DNA from: Methylocystis sp.
Lineage (GTDB): Bacteria > Pseudomonadota > Alphaproteobacteria > Rhizobiales > Beijerinckiaceae
DNA length: 64,000 nucleotides
NCBI GenBank assembly: GCA_020252485.1
Contig: JADCCX010000012.1
Location: forward strand, 62,001-126,000
Direction: 5' to 3'
Made by a program: the position numbers and the translations under genes. The first letter of the stretch is position 1, and each line of letters starts with the position of its first letter. The notes beneath the pieces are model-generated. The model was not told where the DNA came from. It saw only the letters and a list, made by a program, of their open reading frames with translations, and did not search any database. Shown one piece after another: positions 36,926 to 46,076 of this stretch.

Positions 36926-37063
36926 TCACAGCAAATGCGCCAGCGTGGGAAGCGCAGCCAGGCCTGTCGCCATCAGCAGAGCGCAAATGACAATCAACTG
37001 ATTGACGATATAGGGACGTGGCAAATGTTCCACGGGCAGCCTCCGAATCAACATCTGATTCAT
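36926..37063 (-). CDS. Possible small membrane protein (about 45 residues)
   Basis: From the ATG at 37063 the frame encodes 45 residues: a short basic segment (MNQMLIRRLPVEHLPRPYIV) and one membrane helix (LIVICALLMATGLAALP) before TGA. The ribosome site is weak, and an extended frame starts with TTG at 37114. Hydrophobicity and plausible codon use favour a real gene, but I do not recognise a family. Confidence 0.35.
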   Translation of the reverse strand: MNQMLIRRLPVEHLPRPYIVNQLIVICALLMATGLAALPTLAHLL

Positions 37064-37154
37064 AGCCGTCCAAATATGGCGATTTACCGGCCTTAACGGG
37101 GCAGACTGCGCCAATGCAGCGGATTTTGCCGGAACGGCCCCCGTCAGATTGCAG

Positions 37155-39161
37155 TCAGAACTCGGGCGGCCTTTCGAGCGAGGGCGTCAGCCGCGATCCA
37201 TGGGCGGCGGCCAAGCCCGGCGGACCGATGGTCTTCTGCCCCAGGCCGGCTGCCATCTCGGCCAATTCCTGTTCGGTTGAATCGAGGATGGCCCGGTCCG
37301 CCTCGATATCGCGCTTCAGCTGAAAGAGGCGCTCCGCCCAGGCGTCGGTCAATTGCTCGGCCGCCGTGGTGGAAAGGGCCAGCAGCTCATCCTCGGCCTC
37401 GCGGAACTCGAGCAGGCGGATGAAGTGATCGAAGCAGCGCTCCATGAAAGCCTCGTCCGGTGCGGCCTTGAGCACAGGAAAGGCCTCGATGACACGGTGG
37501 CCCCAGAGCAGCCCGCGCTGCGGATCCTCGCGTCCGTGCATGAAATCGAGGCATTCCATGAAATAGGGATCGAGCAGATTGTAGAACTCCGTCTGCTCCG
37601 GCCCTTCATATTGGTCAATGACCCGCAGGACGTCGGTCAGGAAGCGGTCATAGGCCGTGGTTCCGTGGATCTCTGACTTGAAGTCGCCCCGAAGCTGGAG
37701 CGTGGCGATGCGTTCGCGGTGGCGTTCGGTCAGATCGGGATAGTGGATGCAAAGACCCAGGAAGATCCGCTCCACCGAGCCGTAGCGGGGAGCATGGGCC
37801 GAAAGGTTCTGGCCATTGGCCGAAAGCTTGACCGGCTCCCGGTTGAAGCCGCCCCTCGCGCCGGCCTTCGATCCCCGCCTGCCTCCGCCCTGCTCCCAGA
37901 AATACTGGTTCAGCCGGAAGCGGACCGACAATTCGTAGCGCCGGCGAACCAGCGGATCGCCGATCTGGCCGATGAGATCGCGGAAGCTTTTTTCGATCAT
38001 CGCCTGACGGTCGGGCGTGCGGGCGTCGACGCCATCCGTCTCGCGCTGCCAGAGCGCATCCCAGAGACCGATGGCCTTGGCGGTGACAGCCGCGAAAGCG
38101 TCGATGCCCTTGGCCTTGATCAGGTCATCGGGATCCTGCCCGCCCGGCAGAATGGCGAAGCGGAAGGAATAGCCCGTCTTCAGCGCGGGCAGAATGCGGT
38201 CGATCGCCCGGTTCGCCGCGCCGATGCCCGCCTTGTCGCCGTCGAAGCAGATGATCGGCTCGGGCGCGTAGCGCCAGAGGGTCGCGATCTGCTCCTCGGT
38301 GAAGGCCGTGCCGAGCGTGGCGACGACATGGCGCATCCCCGCCTGCCAGACGGCGATGGCGTCGAGATAGCCTTCCGTGGCGATGACCGTGCCGGCCTTG
38401 AAGGCGGCTTCCCGTGCCCGATGGCCGTTGAAGACAAGATAGCCCTTCTTGAACAGCGCGGTCTCCGGAGAGTTGAGATATTTGGGCTTGGCGTCGGGAT
38501 CGAGCACGCGGCCGCCGAAGGCCACAACCCGCGCCTGCCCGTCCTGGATCGGGATGATGACGCGGTTGCGGAAGCGATCATAAAGGCCGCGGTTGTCGTC
38601 CGGCTCGATGACGAGGCCGGCATCGATCATCTGCCGGTCCGTCACGCCCTGGGCGCGCAAATGCGACAGCAGTTGGTCGCGGCCATCGGGCGCGAAGCCG
38701 ATGCGGAATTCGGCCTGGGTGCGATCGCTGAACTGGCGCTTGGTGAGATAGGCGCGCGCTGGGGCGCCCGAGGGCTTCTGCAATTGCGCCTCGAAGAACT
38801 TCGCGGCGATCTCCATCACATCGTAGAGATCCTTGCGCTTTTTCTCCTGCTCCACCGCTTCGGGCGCAAGTTTCGGCAGGGCGACGCCCGCCTCCTGGGC
38901 CAGGCGCTCCACCGTTTCAGGGAAGGACAGACCTTCTGTTTCGGTTACGAAACGAAAAATGTCGCCATGCTTGCCGCTGGAGAAGCAATGGTAGAAGCCC
39001 TTCTGGTCGTTGACATAGAAGGAGGGCGTCTTCTCGGCCTGGAACGGCGACAGGCCCTTCCATTCGCGGCCGGATTTGACGAGCTTCACGCGCCGCCCGA
39101 CCACCGCTGAAACCGGCAGCCGGGCGCGGATTTCATCCAGAACGGAGGGTGGAAAGCGCAT
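37155..39161 (-). CDS. dnaG: DNA primase
   Basis: The 668-residue primase makes RNA primers for replication. The N-terminal zinc-finger region keeps EKTPSFYVNDQKGFYHCF, but the CHC2 ligands are mostly replaced: Ser38, Gln41 and Ser62 stand where Cys, His and Cys are usual, and only Cys59 remains. This loss is shared, as I recall, with other Rhizobiales. The TOPRIM domain is complete (VIATEGYLDAIAVWQAG, IICFDGDKAGIGAANRAI). The C-terminal part would bind DnaB helicase. No rpoD or rpsU gene is adjacent in this window. Confidence 0.95.
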   Translation of the reverse strand: MRFPPSVLDEIRARLPVSAVVGRRVKLVKSGREWKGLSPFQAEKTPSFYVNDQKGFYHCFSSGKHGDIFRFVTETEGLSFPETVERLAQEAGVALPKLAPEAVEQEKKRKDLYDVMEIAAKFFEAQLQKPSGAPARAYLTKRQFSDRTQAEFRIGFAPDGRDQLLSHLRAQGVTDRQMIDAGLVIEPDDNRGLYDRFRNRVIIPIQDGQARVVAFGGRVLDPDAKPKYLNSPETALFKKGYLVFNGHRAREAAFKAGTVIATEGYLDAIAVWQAGMRHVVATLGTAFTEEQIATLWRYAPEPIICFDGDKAGIGAANRAIDRILPALKTGYSFRFAILPGGQDPDDLIKAKGIDAFAAVTAKAIGLWDALWQRETDGVDARTPDRQAMIEKSFRDLIGQIGDPLVRRRYELSVRFRLNQYFWEQGGGRRGSKAGARGGFNREPVKLSANGQNLSAHAPRYGSVERIFLGLCIHYPDLTERHRERIATLQLRGDFKSEIHGTTAYDRFLTDVLRVIDQYEGPEQTEFYNLLDPYFMECLDFMHGREDPQRGLLWGHRVIEAFPVLKAAPDEAFMERCFDHFIRLLEFREAEDELLALSTTAAEQLTDAWAERLFQLKRDIEADRAILDSTEQELAEMAAGLGQKTIGPPGLAAAHGSRLTPSLERPPEF

Positions 39162-39288
39162 GGATGATCATTGACGCATCAGCGGGGCTTGATCAAGGCG
39201 ATACGGGCGTATATACATTTCGCTGCCGGAGACTATGGAGAAAACGGTGCGATGAACCCGGAATCCTTTCGGAAAGGCGCGATCTCAA

Positions 39289-39585
39289 ATGCAATTCGAA
39301 TGGGATGCGCTCAAGGCGGAGAGGATTTTACGGGAAAGAGCGATCGATTTCAAAGACTTGATCCCACTCTTTTCAGGCATTCGCACGGAGCGGCCATCCG
39401 ATAAAGGTGGTGAGTTCCGATGGGTGACCGTTGGAATGCTCAACGGGAAGTTGATTGCAGTCGTTTACACAAGGCGCGGCGATATCCTCCGGATTATCAC
39501 CGCCCGCCGAGCGAGGAAAAATGAAGAGCGGACGTATCATTCGCATGACCATGGAAGAGGCGATGAAAACACCCGGCAAGACTGA
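39289..39585 (+). CDS. brnT: BrnT-family toxin
   Basis: The 98-residue protein matches BrnT ribonuclease toxins: FEWDALKAERILRERAIDF at the start, then a beta-rich core (RWVTVGMLNGKLIAVVYTRR) and the conserved RIITARRARKNEER near the end. BrnT cleaves RNA and is neutralised by BrnA. The antitoxin start lies inside its 3' end (65-base overlap), the usual brnTA order. A GTATATAC palindrome at 39209-39216 in the upstream region may be part of the operator. Confidence 0.88.
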   Translation: MQFEWDALKAERILRERAIDFKDLIPLFSGIRTERPSDKGGEFRWVTVGMLNGKLIAVVYTRRGDILRIITARRARKNEERTYHSHDHGRGDENTRQD

Positions 39586-39838
39586 CTGGGCCAGGTTCGA
39601 CGCCACAACCGAAGAGGACATTGATCGCCAGGTCGCGGAAGATCCCGATCTTCAGGCGATCGAAGGCCTTGACTGGTCTAAGGCCGTTTTCGTTCCCGCG
39701 CCCGCCAAACAGCCCATCTCGATCCGCATCGACGAAGACGTCCTCGCCTTCTTCAAGGCGCAAGGTGCGGGCTATCAGAGCCGGATCAACAATGTGCTGC
39801 GGCACTATATGAAATCGGTGAAGGAGCCTGCGGAATAG
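39521..39838 (+). CDS. brnA: BrnA-family antitoxin
   Basis: The 105 residues end in the BrnA ribbon-helix-helix region: ISIRIDEDVLAFFKAQGAGY followed by QSRINNVLRHYM. The N-terminal half (MTMEEAMKTPGKTDWARFDA) contacts the toxin. BrnA represses its own promoter as a dimer. The ATG at 39521 is within brnT. The pair sits between dnaG and irr, where it seems to be a local insertion. Confidence 0.88.
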   Translation: MKSGRIIRMTMEEAMKTPGKTDWARFDATTEEDIDRQVAEDPDLQAIEGLDWSKAVFVPAPAKQPISIRIDEDVLAFFKAQGAGYQSRINNVLRHYMKSVKEPAE

Positions 39839-39853
39839 GCAGGCGGCGGGCGC

Positions 39854-40315
39854 TTAGCCCTTCTTGCGCAGCCGGACGATCACGTCGACCCGCGCGATCT
39901 CCATGCCTTCCGGCGGTTCCGGCAGGTTTGCGACATCGAGCCGGGGCGCGGGGATATCGACCATCCGGTCCTCACCCTCGATGAAGAAGTGATGGTGATC
40001 GGAGACATTGGTGTCGAAATAAGTCTTCGATCCTTCCATGGCGACCTGGCGCAGCAGGCCCGCCTCCTTGAACTGATGCAGGGTGTTGTAGACCGTCGCC
40101 AGCGAAACGGGCACGCGGGCCTTGAGGGCCTCCTCGTGCAGACCTTCGGCGCTGACATGGCGGTCGCCCCGGCCGAACAGCATCCAGCCCAGCGCCACGC
40201 GCTGACGCGTGGGCCGCAGGCCCGCACCGCGCAACTTGCCCTTGAGCTGATGCACCGGGCATCCGCTCTGCCTGGTCGCGGAATCAGCAGGCTTCAACAG
40301 ATCGACGTGGTCCAT
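39854..40315 (-). CDS. irr: Iron response regulator Irr (Fur family)
   Basis: The 153-residue protein is a Fur-family winged helix (LRPTRQRVALGWMLFG, SLATVYNTLHQFKEAGLLR) with a DHHHFF metal/heme segment. A heme regulatory motif, Cys19-Pro20 in SGCPVHQLKG, lies near the N-terminus. These features identify Irr, the main iron and heme-status regulator of Rhizobiales, which is degraded or inactivated when heme is present. The ATG at 40315 gives the usual length; the open frame upstream is not supported. Confidence 0.93.
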   Translation of the reverse strand: MDHVDLLKPADSATRQSGCPVHQLKGKLRGAGLRPTRQRVALGWMLFGRGDRHVSAEGLHEEALKARVPVSLATVYNTLHQFKEAGLLRQVAMEGSKTYFDTNVSDHHHFFIEGEDRMVDIPAPRLDVANLPEPPEGMEIARVDVIVRLRKKG

Positions 40316-40420
40316 GGCCAGACGGAAACTCCCGATGTAACAGCATGAATAATCGTTCGCGGGCCGGGGTTCAACCCTCGGTCTCTCCGGATTCAATCAC
40401 GAGGATTAAGGCTTTTTCGC

Positions 40421-41353
40421 ATGAGTCTGCGTGTGGTCTTCATGGGGACCCCCTCTTTCGCCTGCCCGACCCTCTCGGAGATCGTGGGTCAGGGGCATGA
40501 AGTCGTGGCCTGCTATACGCGGGAGCCCGCGCCCGCCGGGCGCGGCATGGCGCTGCGCCAGAGCCCGGTTCACGCCATGGCCGAGCGCTTCGGCATTCCG
40601 GTCATGACGCCGAAAACACTCAAAACGCCGGAGGCCGCCGCGGCCTTCGCGGCCCATGAGGCCGATGTCGCTGTGGTCGTCGCCTATGGCAAGATCCTGC
40701 CTGCGGCGATCCTCGCTGCGCCGACGCTCGGCTGCCTCAACCTGCATGGCTCGCTGCTGCCGCGCTGGCGCGGTGCGGCGCCCATCCAGCGCGCCGTCAT
40801 GGCCGGCGACACCGAAACCGGCGTGATGGTGATGCGGATGGAGGAGGGGCTCGATACCGGGCCGGTGGCGATGGCGGAGACGATCCCGATCGGTCCCGAC
40901 ATGACGGCGGGCGAGGTGCATGACCGGCTGATGCTGCTCGGCGCCGACCTGATGGCGCGGGCGCTGGCGGCGCTGTCGCGCGGGGCATTGGGATTCCGGC
41001 CGCAGCCGGAAGAAGGCGTCACCTATGCGCACAAGATCGACAAGGCCGAGGCGCGCATCGACTGGACGAAACCGGCCAGCGACATCCACAATCTCGTGCG
41101 CGGCCTCACCCCCTTTCCCGGCGCCTTCTTCGAGGCGGACTGGGGACAGGGCATGACCCGCGTGAAGGTGCTGCGCTCGGCCCGCGCCGAAGGGCGCGGT
41201 GAGCCAGGCGCAATCCTCGACGGTCACGGAACCATCGCCTGCGGGGCCGGCGCGATCCGGCTAGCCGAGGTCCAGCGAGCCGGAAAGGGAGCCGTCTCCG
41301 CCGCCGAGTTCCTGCGTGGCGCGGGCTGGCGCATCGGCGGGACGCTCGCCTGA
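40421..41353 (+). CDS. fmt: Methionyl-tRNA formyltransferase
   Basis: The 310-residue enzyme formylates initiator Met-tRNA using 10-formyl-tetrahydrofolate. Signatures include [32 protein letters not shown] and the catalytic Asn-His-Asp set with DTGPV. It overlaps truA by one base (TGATG). The peptide deformylase gene def, often the first gene of this cluster, is not next to it; irr lies divergent upstream. Confidence 0.96.
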   Translation: MSLRVVFMGTPSFACPTLSEIVGQGHEVVACYTREPAPAGRGMALRQSPVHAMAERFGIPVMTPKTLKTPEAAAAFAAHEADVAVVVAYGKILPAAILAAPTLGCLNLHGSLLPRWRGAAPIQRAVMAGDTETGVMVMRMEEGLDTGPVAMAETIPIGPDMTAGEVHDRLMLLGADLMARALAALSRGALGFRPQPEEGVTYAHKIDKAEARIDWTKPASDIHNLVRGLTPFPGAFFEADWGQGMTRVKVLRSARAEGRGEPGAILDGHGTIACGAGAIRLAEVQRAGKGAVSAAEFLRGAGWRIGGTLA

Positions 41354-42096
41354 TGCCGCGCTACAAATTGACCATCGAATATGATGGCACGCCCTATCTT
41401 GGCTGGCAGGCCCAGGCCAATGGCGGGGGCGTGCAGAACGCGATCGAGGCCGCCATTGCATCCATGACCGGCGAGTTGGTCCGCCTCATGGTGGCGGGCC
41501 GAACGGATGCCGGCGTGCATGCGCTGGCGCAGGTGGCTCATGCCGACCTTGCGCGCGAATGGCGGACGGACAGCCTGCGCGACGGGCTCAACGGGATACT
41601 CGCGAAGGCCGGGCAGCGCATCAGCATCCTCAGCGCCGAAGCCATGCCGGAGACCTTCAACGCCAGGCTCAGCGCCAGGCGGCGGCATTATCTCTACCGC
41701 ATCCTCAACCGCCGGCAGCCGTCGCCGCTCGAGCACCGCCGCGCCTGGCTGGTGCCGCGCCGGCTCGACGCGGCGGCGATGCACGAGGCGGCCCAACGGT
41801 TGCTTGGCCAGCATGATTTCTCGACCTTCCGGGCCTCCGCCTGCCAGGCGAAAAGCCCGGTGAAGACGCTGGAGACGCTCTCCGTCAGCCGGACGGGCGA
41901 CCTGATCGAGATCCGCACGTCCGCGCGCTCCTTCCTGCACAATCAGGTGCGGCGGATGGTGGGCTCGCTCGAATTATGCGGGGCGGGCATCTGGTCCGCC
42001 GATGATCTGCAGGCGGCGCTTGAGGCGCAAGACACCCGGCGTTCCGGCCAGCAGGCCCCCGCCTGGGGCCTGTTCTTCGCCGGAGTGGATTACTGA
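41353..42096 (+). CDS. truA: tRNA pseudouridine synthase A
   Basis: The 247-residue enzyme makes pseudouridine at positions 38-40 of tRNA anticodon arms. The catalytic Asp lies in [15 protein letters not shown], and the conserved [10 protein letters not shown] and [11 protein letters not shown] segments are present. Translation is coupled to fmt by overlapping stop and start codons. It converges with the TSUP transporter across a palindromic repeat. Confidence 0.96.
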   Translation: MPRYKLTIEYDGTPYLGWQAQANGGGVQNAIEAAIASMTGELVRLMVAGRTDAGVHALAQVAHADLAREWRTDSLRDGLNGILAKAGQRISILSAEAMPETFNARLSARRRHYLYRILNRRQPSPLEHRRAWLVPRRLDAAAMHEAAQRLLGQHDFSTFRASACQAKSPVKTLETLSVSRTGDLIEIRTSARSFLHNQVRRMVGSLELCGAGIWSADDLQAALEAQDTRRSGQQAPAWGLFFAGVDY

Positions 42097-42104
42097 ATCG
42101 GTTA

Positions 42105-42206
42105 GAGCACTTTCCGAAGAAGTGGATACCGGTTCTTCGAAAGAAAATGCGGTAAATCAAGAACTTAGAGCGGCCGATCTGATTCAGTCAGATCGGCAAC
42201 CGCTCT
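42105..42206. repeat. Rhizobiales-type palindromic intergenic repeat between truA and TSUP gene
   Basis: Two hairpins fill the gap between convergent genes. The first pairs CGAAGAA (42115-42121) with TTCTTCG (42133-42139) around GTGGATACCGG. The second has a 9-bp stem CCGATCTGA/TCAGATCGG (42174-42182, 42188-42196) nested in AGAGCGG/CCGCTCT (42167-42173, 42200-42206). The GTGGATACCGGTTCTTCG core is familiar from dispersed repeats in Rhizobiales genomes. It could act as a two-way terminator; the right end touches the TSUP stop codon. Confidence 0.75.
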
Positions 42207-42969
42207 AGCCCAGCACGCCCGTCAGGCCATCCCAGGTGAGCTTGATCGCCACCACGAACAGCAATCCGTACATGACCTTGTAGAAAGTATCGGTCGGCAT
42301 GCGGCGCACGATCCAGATGCCGAAGAAGGTGGCGAGCGCCGCCAGCGGCGCCAGCACCAGCGATGTCGAAAGATTGCTGGCCGTGAAGACGCCGAGCGCC
42401 GCCAGAGGCGTGATCTTGATGAGATTGATCAGCGCAAAGAAGATTACCAGTGTGCCGGAGAAGACCTCCTTCGGCATTTTCTGCGGCAGCAGATAGATCG
42501 AGAGCGGCGGTCCGCCGACATGGCTGATGAAGCTCGTGAAGCCGGAAATGCTGCTCCACAAGGTGCCCCGCGCCAGATCGGGCGAGCGCGGCGGCAAGGA
42601 GCGGCCGCGCAGCGCAAAGGTCTGTGCGAGGAACACGAGCGACATCACCCCCAGAAGCAGCCTGATGCCCGCATCGGAAACATAGGATGCGGTGAGGAAG
42701 CCGAGGATGGTGCCCAGAAGGCCGCCGGGCAGCATGGTGAGCACATTCTCGCGGCTCCAGGTCTTGCGCCACGACCAGACGGAAATGGCGTCCATGACCA
42801 GCAGGATCGGAAACATGATCGCCGCACCCTGCATGGTGGGGCCGCTCAGCGCCATGATCGGCATGGCGATCATGGCGAGGTTGCCGCCGAAGCCGCCCTT
42901 GCCCATGCCCATGATGAAGACGGCGGGAATGGCGAAGGCATAAAAGGCAGGATCGGTGATCGGGTTCAA
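42205..42969 (-). CDS. TSUP family transporter (TauE/SafE)
   Basis: The 254 residues form about eight membrane helices with the TauE/SafE pattern (GMGKGGFGGNLAMIAMPIMA, then GFTSFISHVGGPPLSIYLLP). Family members export sulfite or sulfonates or move other anions; the substrate here is unknown. The start appears to be a TTG at 42969 with AAGG upstream. It lies 14 bases after the DUF1192 gene in the same direction. Confidence 0.87.
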   Translation of the reverse strand: MNPITDPAFYAFAIPAVFIMGMGKGGFGGNLAMIAMPIMALSGPTMQGAAIMFPILLVMDAISVWSWRKTWSRENVLTMLPGGLLGTILGFLTASYVSDAGIRLLLGVMSLVFLAQTFALRGRSLPPRSPDLARGTLWSSISGFTSFISHVGGPPLSIYLLPQKMPKEVFSGTLVIFFALINLIKITPLAALGVFTASNLSTSLVLAPLAALATFFGIWIVRRMPTDTFYKVMYGLLFVVAIKLTWDGLTGVLG

Positions 42970-42983
42970 GACGGCCTTCGCGC

Positions 42984-43172
42984 TCAGGACTTGAAGAAGG
43001 ATTCGGCCGCACCCTTCGCGGCCGCCTTCGCCCTGGCGGCAGCCTCCAGACGCACAATCTCCGCTCGCAGGAGTTCGACGCGCTCATTGAGCTCGAACAG
43101 CGAAAGCAGCGACAGATCCTGCCCGATGACATGTTCGGGAGACTTTTTGGGCCGATCCTCTTCCTCGCGCAT
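42984..43172 (-). CDS. DUF1192 small protein
   Basis: The 62-residue protein matches DUF1192: a short charged start, then LSLLSLFELNERVELLRAEI, which should form a coiled coil, and an Ala/Lys-rich end. The family is found in alphaproteobacteria and has no known function. It precedes the TSUP gene. Confidence 0.85.
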   Translation of the reverse strand: MREEEDRPKKSPEHVIGQDLSLLSLFELNERVELLRAEIVRLEAAARAKAAAKGAAESFFKS

Positions 43173-43233
43173 CGTCTTGCCTCGGTTTGATTGCGTTCAG
43201 GCAGGACTTCCTAACCCATCTGCAGCGACGGCG

Positions 43234-44430
43234 TCACCCCGCCTGCCGGCTCCAGTGGCGTGAGCTGTGGAACACGAACAGCGCGGCAAGGCCCATGGCG
43301 CTGATGAAGGCCGGCATCAGCAGGGCCGAGCTGTCGAGGAAATGACCGAGGGCGGCCCCTACGATGGCCGCGAAGCTCATCTGCACCAATCCCTGCAGCG
43401 AGGAGGCCGCGCCCGCTCGATCAGGGAAGGGCATCATCGCGCTGGCATTCGCCTGCGGCAGCACCAGGCCGACGCCCATGGCATAAAGGGCCATCGGAAC
43501 CGTCACCTCCAGCGACGAGCCGGTGCCGATCATCATCAGCGCCAGCATCAGCATGCCGCCCCCCGCCAGACAGGCAACGCCGATCGCGATCGTCCCGTCC
43601 ATGCCGCGCTTCATCACGATCCGCTGGGCGATGATGGTGCCCGTGATGAAGCCGATGACGCTTGCGCCGAAGGAAAGGCCGAAGGCGAAGGGGGCCAGCC
43701 CATAGACCCTCTGGAGAACGAAGGAGGAGCCCGAAATGAACGAGAACAGCCCGGCATAGGTGAGGCCCGCCAGAAGGACATAGCGCCGGTAGCCGGCATG
43801 GGCGAGAAGCACGCCGAAGCCCCGCAGGATCTCGCGCAGTGAGATCGGCTCCGGACGGGCCTGACGCAAGGTCTCCGGCAGCAGGGCCGCCACGCTCGCG
43901 GCAAGCAGGGCCGACGCCGCGAGAACGGCCCAGAAATTCGAGCGCCAGCCGAACAAAGGCTCCAGAAACCCGCCGATGATGGGCGCCAGCGCCGGAACAA
44001 GGCCCATGACCATGCCCATGCGGGAGAGCTCGCGGCCGGCCGCAGGCCCTTCATAGATGTCCCGCACGATGGCGCGGCCCAGCACGATCGGTCCGGCGGC
44101 GCCGAGCGCCTGGACGAAGCGGGCGGCGATCAGCACCTCGATCGATTGCGCGAGAGCGCAGGCGGCGCTCGCCAGGCAATAGAGCCCCAACCCGAAGAGC
44201 ACCGCCGGCTTGCGGCCGATCTTGTCGGAGACCGGGCCATAGAAAATCTGCCCAGCCGCGAAACCCACGAGATAGACCGAAAGTGTCAACTGGACGCTGG
44301 AGGTCTCTGTCTCCAGGGCCGCTGCGATCGACGGCAGGGAGGGCAGATACATGTCCGTCGACAATGGCCCCAGCGCGATCAGCATGGCGAGCATCGCGGT
44401 CATGCCGAAGGTGCCGGGGCGCAGCTGCAT
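43234..44430 (-). CDS. Bcr/CflA-type MFS drug efflux transporter
   Basis: The 398 residues form twelve membrane helices of a Bcr/CflA multidrug transporter. Visible features include ALGPLSTDMYLPSLPSIAAA at helix one, the GPVSDKIGRKPAVLFGLGLY loop between helices two and three, and PIIGGFLEPLFGWRSNFW in helix five. It likely exports drugs or other small molecules by proton antiport. No regulator is adjacent. Confidence 0.9.
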   Translation of the reverse strand: MQLRPGTFGMTAMLAMLIALGPLSTDMYLPSLPSIAAALETETSSVQLTLSVYLVGFAAGQIFYGPVSDKIGRKPAVLFGLGLYCLASAACALAQSIEVLIAARFVQALGAAGPIVLGRAIVRDIYEGPAAGRELSRMGMVMGLVPALAPIIGGFLEPLFGWRSNFWAVLAASALLAASVAALLPETLRQARPEPISLREILRGFGVLLAHAGYRRYVLLAGLTYAGLFSFISGSSFVLQRVYGLAPFAFGLSFGASVIGFITGTIIAQRIVMKRGMDGTIAIGVACLAGGGMLMLALMMIGTGSSLEVTVPMALYAMGVGLVLPQANASAMMPFPDRAGAASSLQGLVQMSFAAIVGAALGHFLDSSALLMPAFISAMGLAALFVFHSSRHWSRQAG

Positions 44431-44472
44431 GCCCCGTCGCCTAAAGACTAAGGCAGCGCCTGTCCATCCGCG

Positions 44473-45306
44473 TCAGTTCCGGTAGCGGCGCTCCCATTCC
44501 TTTTCACCGATGCGGCAGTCCGTCTTCGGGCGATCCGGCGCTTCGGTGTTGGCGCGCATCACCTTCGCCCCGCCGGGCAGCGGGATCGTGGACGGATCGC
44601 CGGCGATCTCACGCAGGATCTTGGTCCGCGTCGCCTCGACGAATTGCTCGCGCTCCTTGATCGGGATCATGAAGGAGCCCGGACCGCCGATGACGCAATC
44701 GGTGTAGTAATCGTCGAGATCATCCATGTCGAAGGCCGAACGGCGTCCGTTATGGATCATGATCGGCAAGCCGTTGATGACGATGCCGGCCTTGAGGGCC
44801 CGCTCGCGCGCATCCTCCACCGGAATGCCGCTGTTGTTCGCACCATCACCCGAGATATCGAGGACGCGGCGCGGCGCATCATAGCCGTTGTTCTCGAACA
44901 TCTCCTGCCCGAACAGAATCGCGCCCGAAACCGAGGTGCGGTACCAGCGCGAAATCGGCGCCACCGCCAGCCTGGAGACGAAGGCATCCGCCGTCTCCGG
45001 CCCGTCAATGATCTGCCAGGGCACGACGATGCGCTGGATGTTGTGGCCTGCCCATTCGATATAGGTGACGGCGATCTTGCCGGTCATGCCGCCGCGGATG
45101 GCCTTGAGCACTTCCGGTGACGTAAGGGCCTTGATGTAGCCGTCGCGCTGCAGTTTCTGCTCCTCCATGTCCATCGAATAGGAGATATCGACGGCGAGGA
45201 CGAGTTCGACATCCACCTCGGTGGGGCCGCCCCGCGCCATGGCCGCAGCCGGGAGAAGGCAGGAGAAGATGGCGAACCACAATGCGGACATCCGGAAAGA
45301 CATCAT
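44473..45306 (-). CDS. DUF1194 secreted VWA-like protein
   Basis: The 277-residue protein has a signal peptide (MSALWFAIFSCLLPAAAMA) and a DUF1194 domain, a VWA fold with an intact metal site DISYSMD (DxSxS) and later RRVLDISGDGANNSG. Secreted proteins of this family occur in Rhizobiales; their ligand is unknown. It lies 62 bases after the TPR gene in the same direction and may share its transcript. Confidence 0.88.
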   Translation of the reverse strand: MMSFRMSALWFAIFSCLLPAAAMARGGPTEVDVELVLAVDISYSMDMEEQKLQRDGYIKALTSPEVLKAIRGGMTGKIAVTYIEWAGHNIQRIVVPWQIIDGPETADAFVSRLAVAPISRWYRTSVSGAILFGQEMFENNGYDAPRRVLDISGDGANNSGIPVEDARERALKAGIVINGLPIMIHNGRRSAFDMDDLDDYYTDCVIGGPGSFMIPIKEREQFVEATRTKILREIAGDPSTIPLPGGAKVMRANTEAPDRPKTDCRIGEKEWERRYRN

Positions 45307-45368
45307 GCGATCACCCTCTGCTTCGTCTCACCTGCCGGTTCTGCGGGCCAGGGAGACGGGCCCGGCGC

Positions 45369-45992
45369 TCAGATCTGCTGGCCATCGTATTCGACCGCCA
45401 ACCGATCGGCGGCCTGCCGGATGCCCTTGAAATAAGGATTGAACTTTAAAGCCTCGCGGAAGGCGGCCAGCGCCTGCCTGTTGTTGCCGCCCTGCTGAAA
45501 AATCAGCCCGACGCCGGCGAGCGCGGGGAAATGGCGGGGCTCCAGCGCCAGCGTCTGGCGCAGATCGCGCATCGCGGCGTCGAAATCCTTGAGCTGGAAA
45601 TGCACCGTGGCGCGGCGGCTGTAGGCCTCGGCCCAATCGGGCTTGAGCGCCATGACGGAATCGAGGATATCGAGCGCCAGCACGCCGTCCTCCGCCTGAA
45701 TGGCCTGCTGCACCCGGTCCATCAGCAGGTCCAGCGTGTCGCTGCCGGAGCGGGACCAGATGCGCGCGATCTGATCGGCAAGCGAATTCGCCTCGATTTC
45801 GGTGCCGCTGGCGGCAAGGCGCTCGAACAGCTGATCTATCCGCGATTGGTGGCGGATATCCGGCGTGCGGCGCTCGGGCTCGGAAGGCGGGGCGGCGCGA
45901 CCGGGCGATACGCTCGGCCCTGTCTGCTGGGCCAGCGCCGGGGAGCCGCTGGCCAGCGTGGCGACGATCAGAAGCGGGACGAGCAGACGCAT
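45369..45992 (-). CDS. Periplasmic TPR protein
   Basis: The 207 residues start with a signal peptide (LLVPLLIVATLASGSPALAQ), then a short linker and three tetratricopeptide repeats (VLALDILDSVMALKPDWAEA, FDAAMRDLRQTLALEPRHFP, RQALAAFREALKFNPYFKG). It is probably a periplasmic scaffold. Similar proteins in Rhizobiales have no defined role. Confidence 0.85.
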   Translation of the reverse strand: MRLLVPLLIVATLASGSPALAQQTGPSVSPGRAAPPSEPERRTPDIRHQSRIDQLFERLAASGTEIEANSLADQIARIWSRSGSDTLDLLMDRVQQAIQAEDGVLALDILDSVMALKPDWAEAYSRRATVHFQLKDFDAAMRDLRQTLALEPRHFPALAGVGLIFQQGGNNRQALAAFREALKFNPYFKGIRQAADRLAVEYDGQQI

Positions 45993-46033
45993 TAGCGCAT
46001 CGTAACGCTGCGCCTGCCTGTCGTCAAACGGTC

Positions 46034-46068
46034 ACAAAAAAACGTGATCCGCCGGCGCAAAGGCGCCG
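46034..46068 (-). terminator. Rho-independent terminator after rpmJ
   Basis: On the minus strand a 6-bp stem CGGCGC/GCGCCG (46063-46068 with 46053-46058, four-base loop) is followed after some ten bases by a seven-T run (plus-strand A run at 46036-46042). It lies nine bases past the rpmJ stop and before the TPR gene. Confidence 0.65.
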
Positions 46069-46076
46069 ACGCGGGC

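Larger units (their letters stand above)
36808..37154. other. Intergenic region between PBP1A and dnaG
   Basis: About 350 bases between two leftward genes. It holds the PBP1A promoter region with a CtrA-type site and a possible small membrane-protein frame described separately. I see no clear terminator for dnaG. Confidence 0.5.

Noticed and set aside
40360-40400. GGGGTTCAACCC segment resembling a tRNA T-arm
   Set aside because: The stem does not pair in the 5-7-5 pattern and there is no acceptor or anticodon arm at the right distance.
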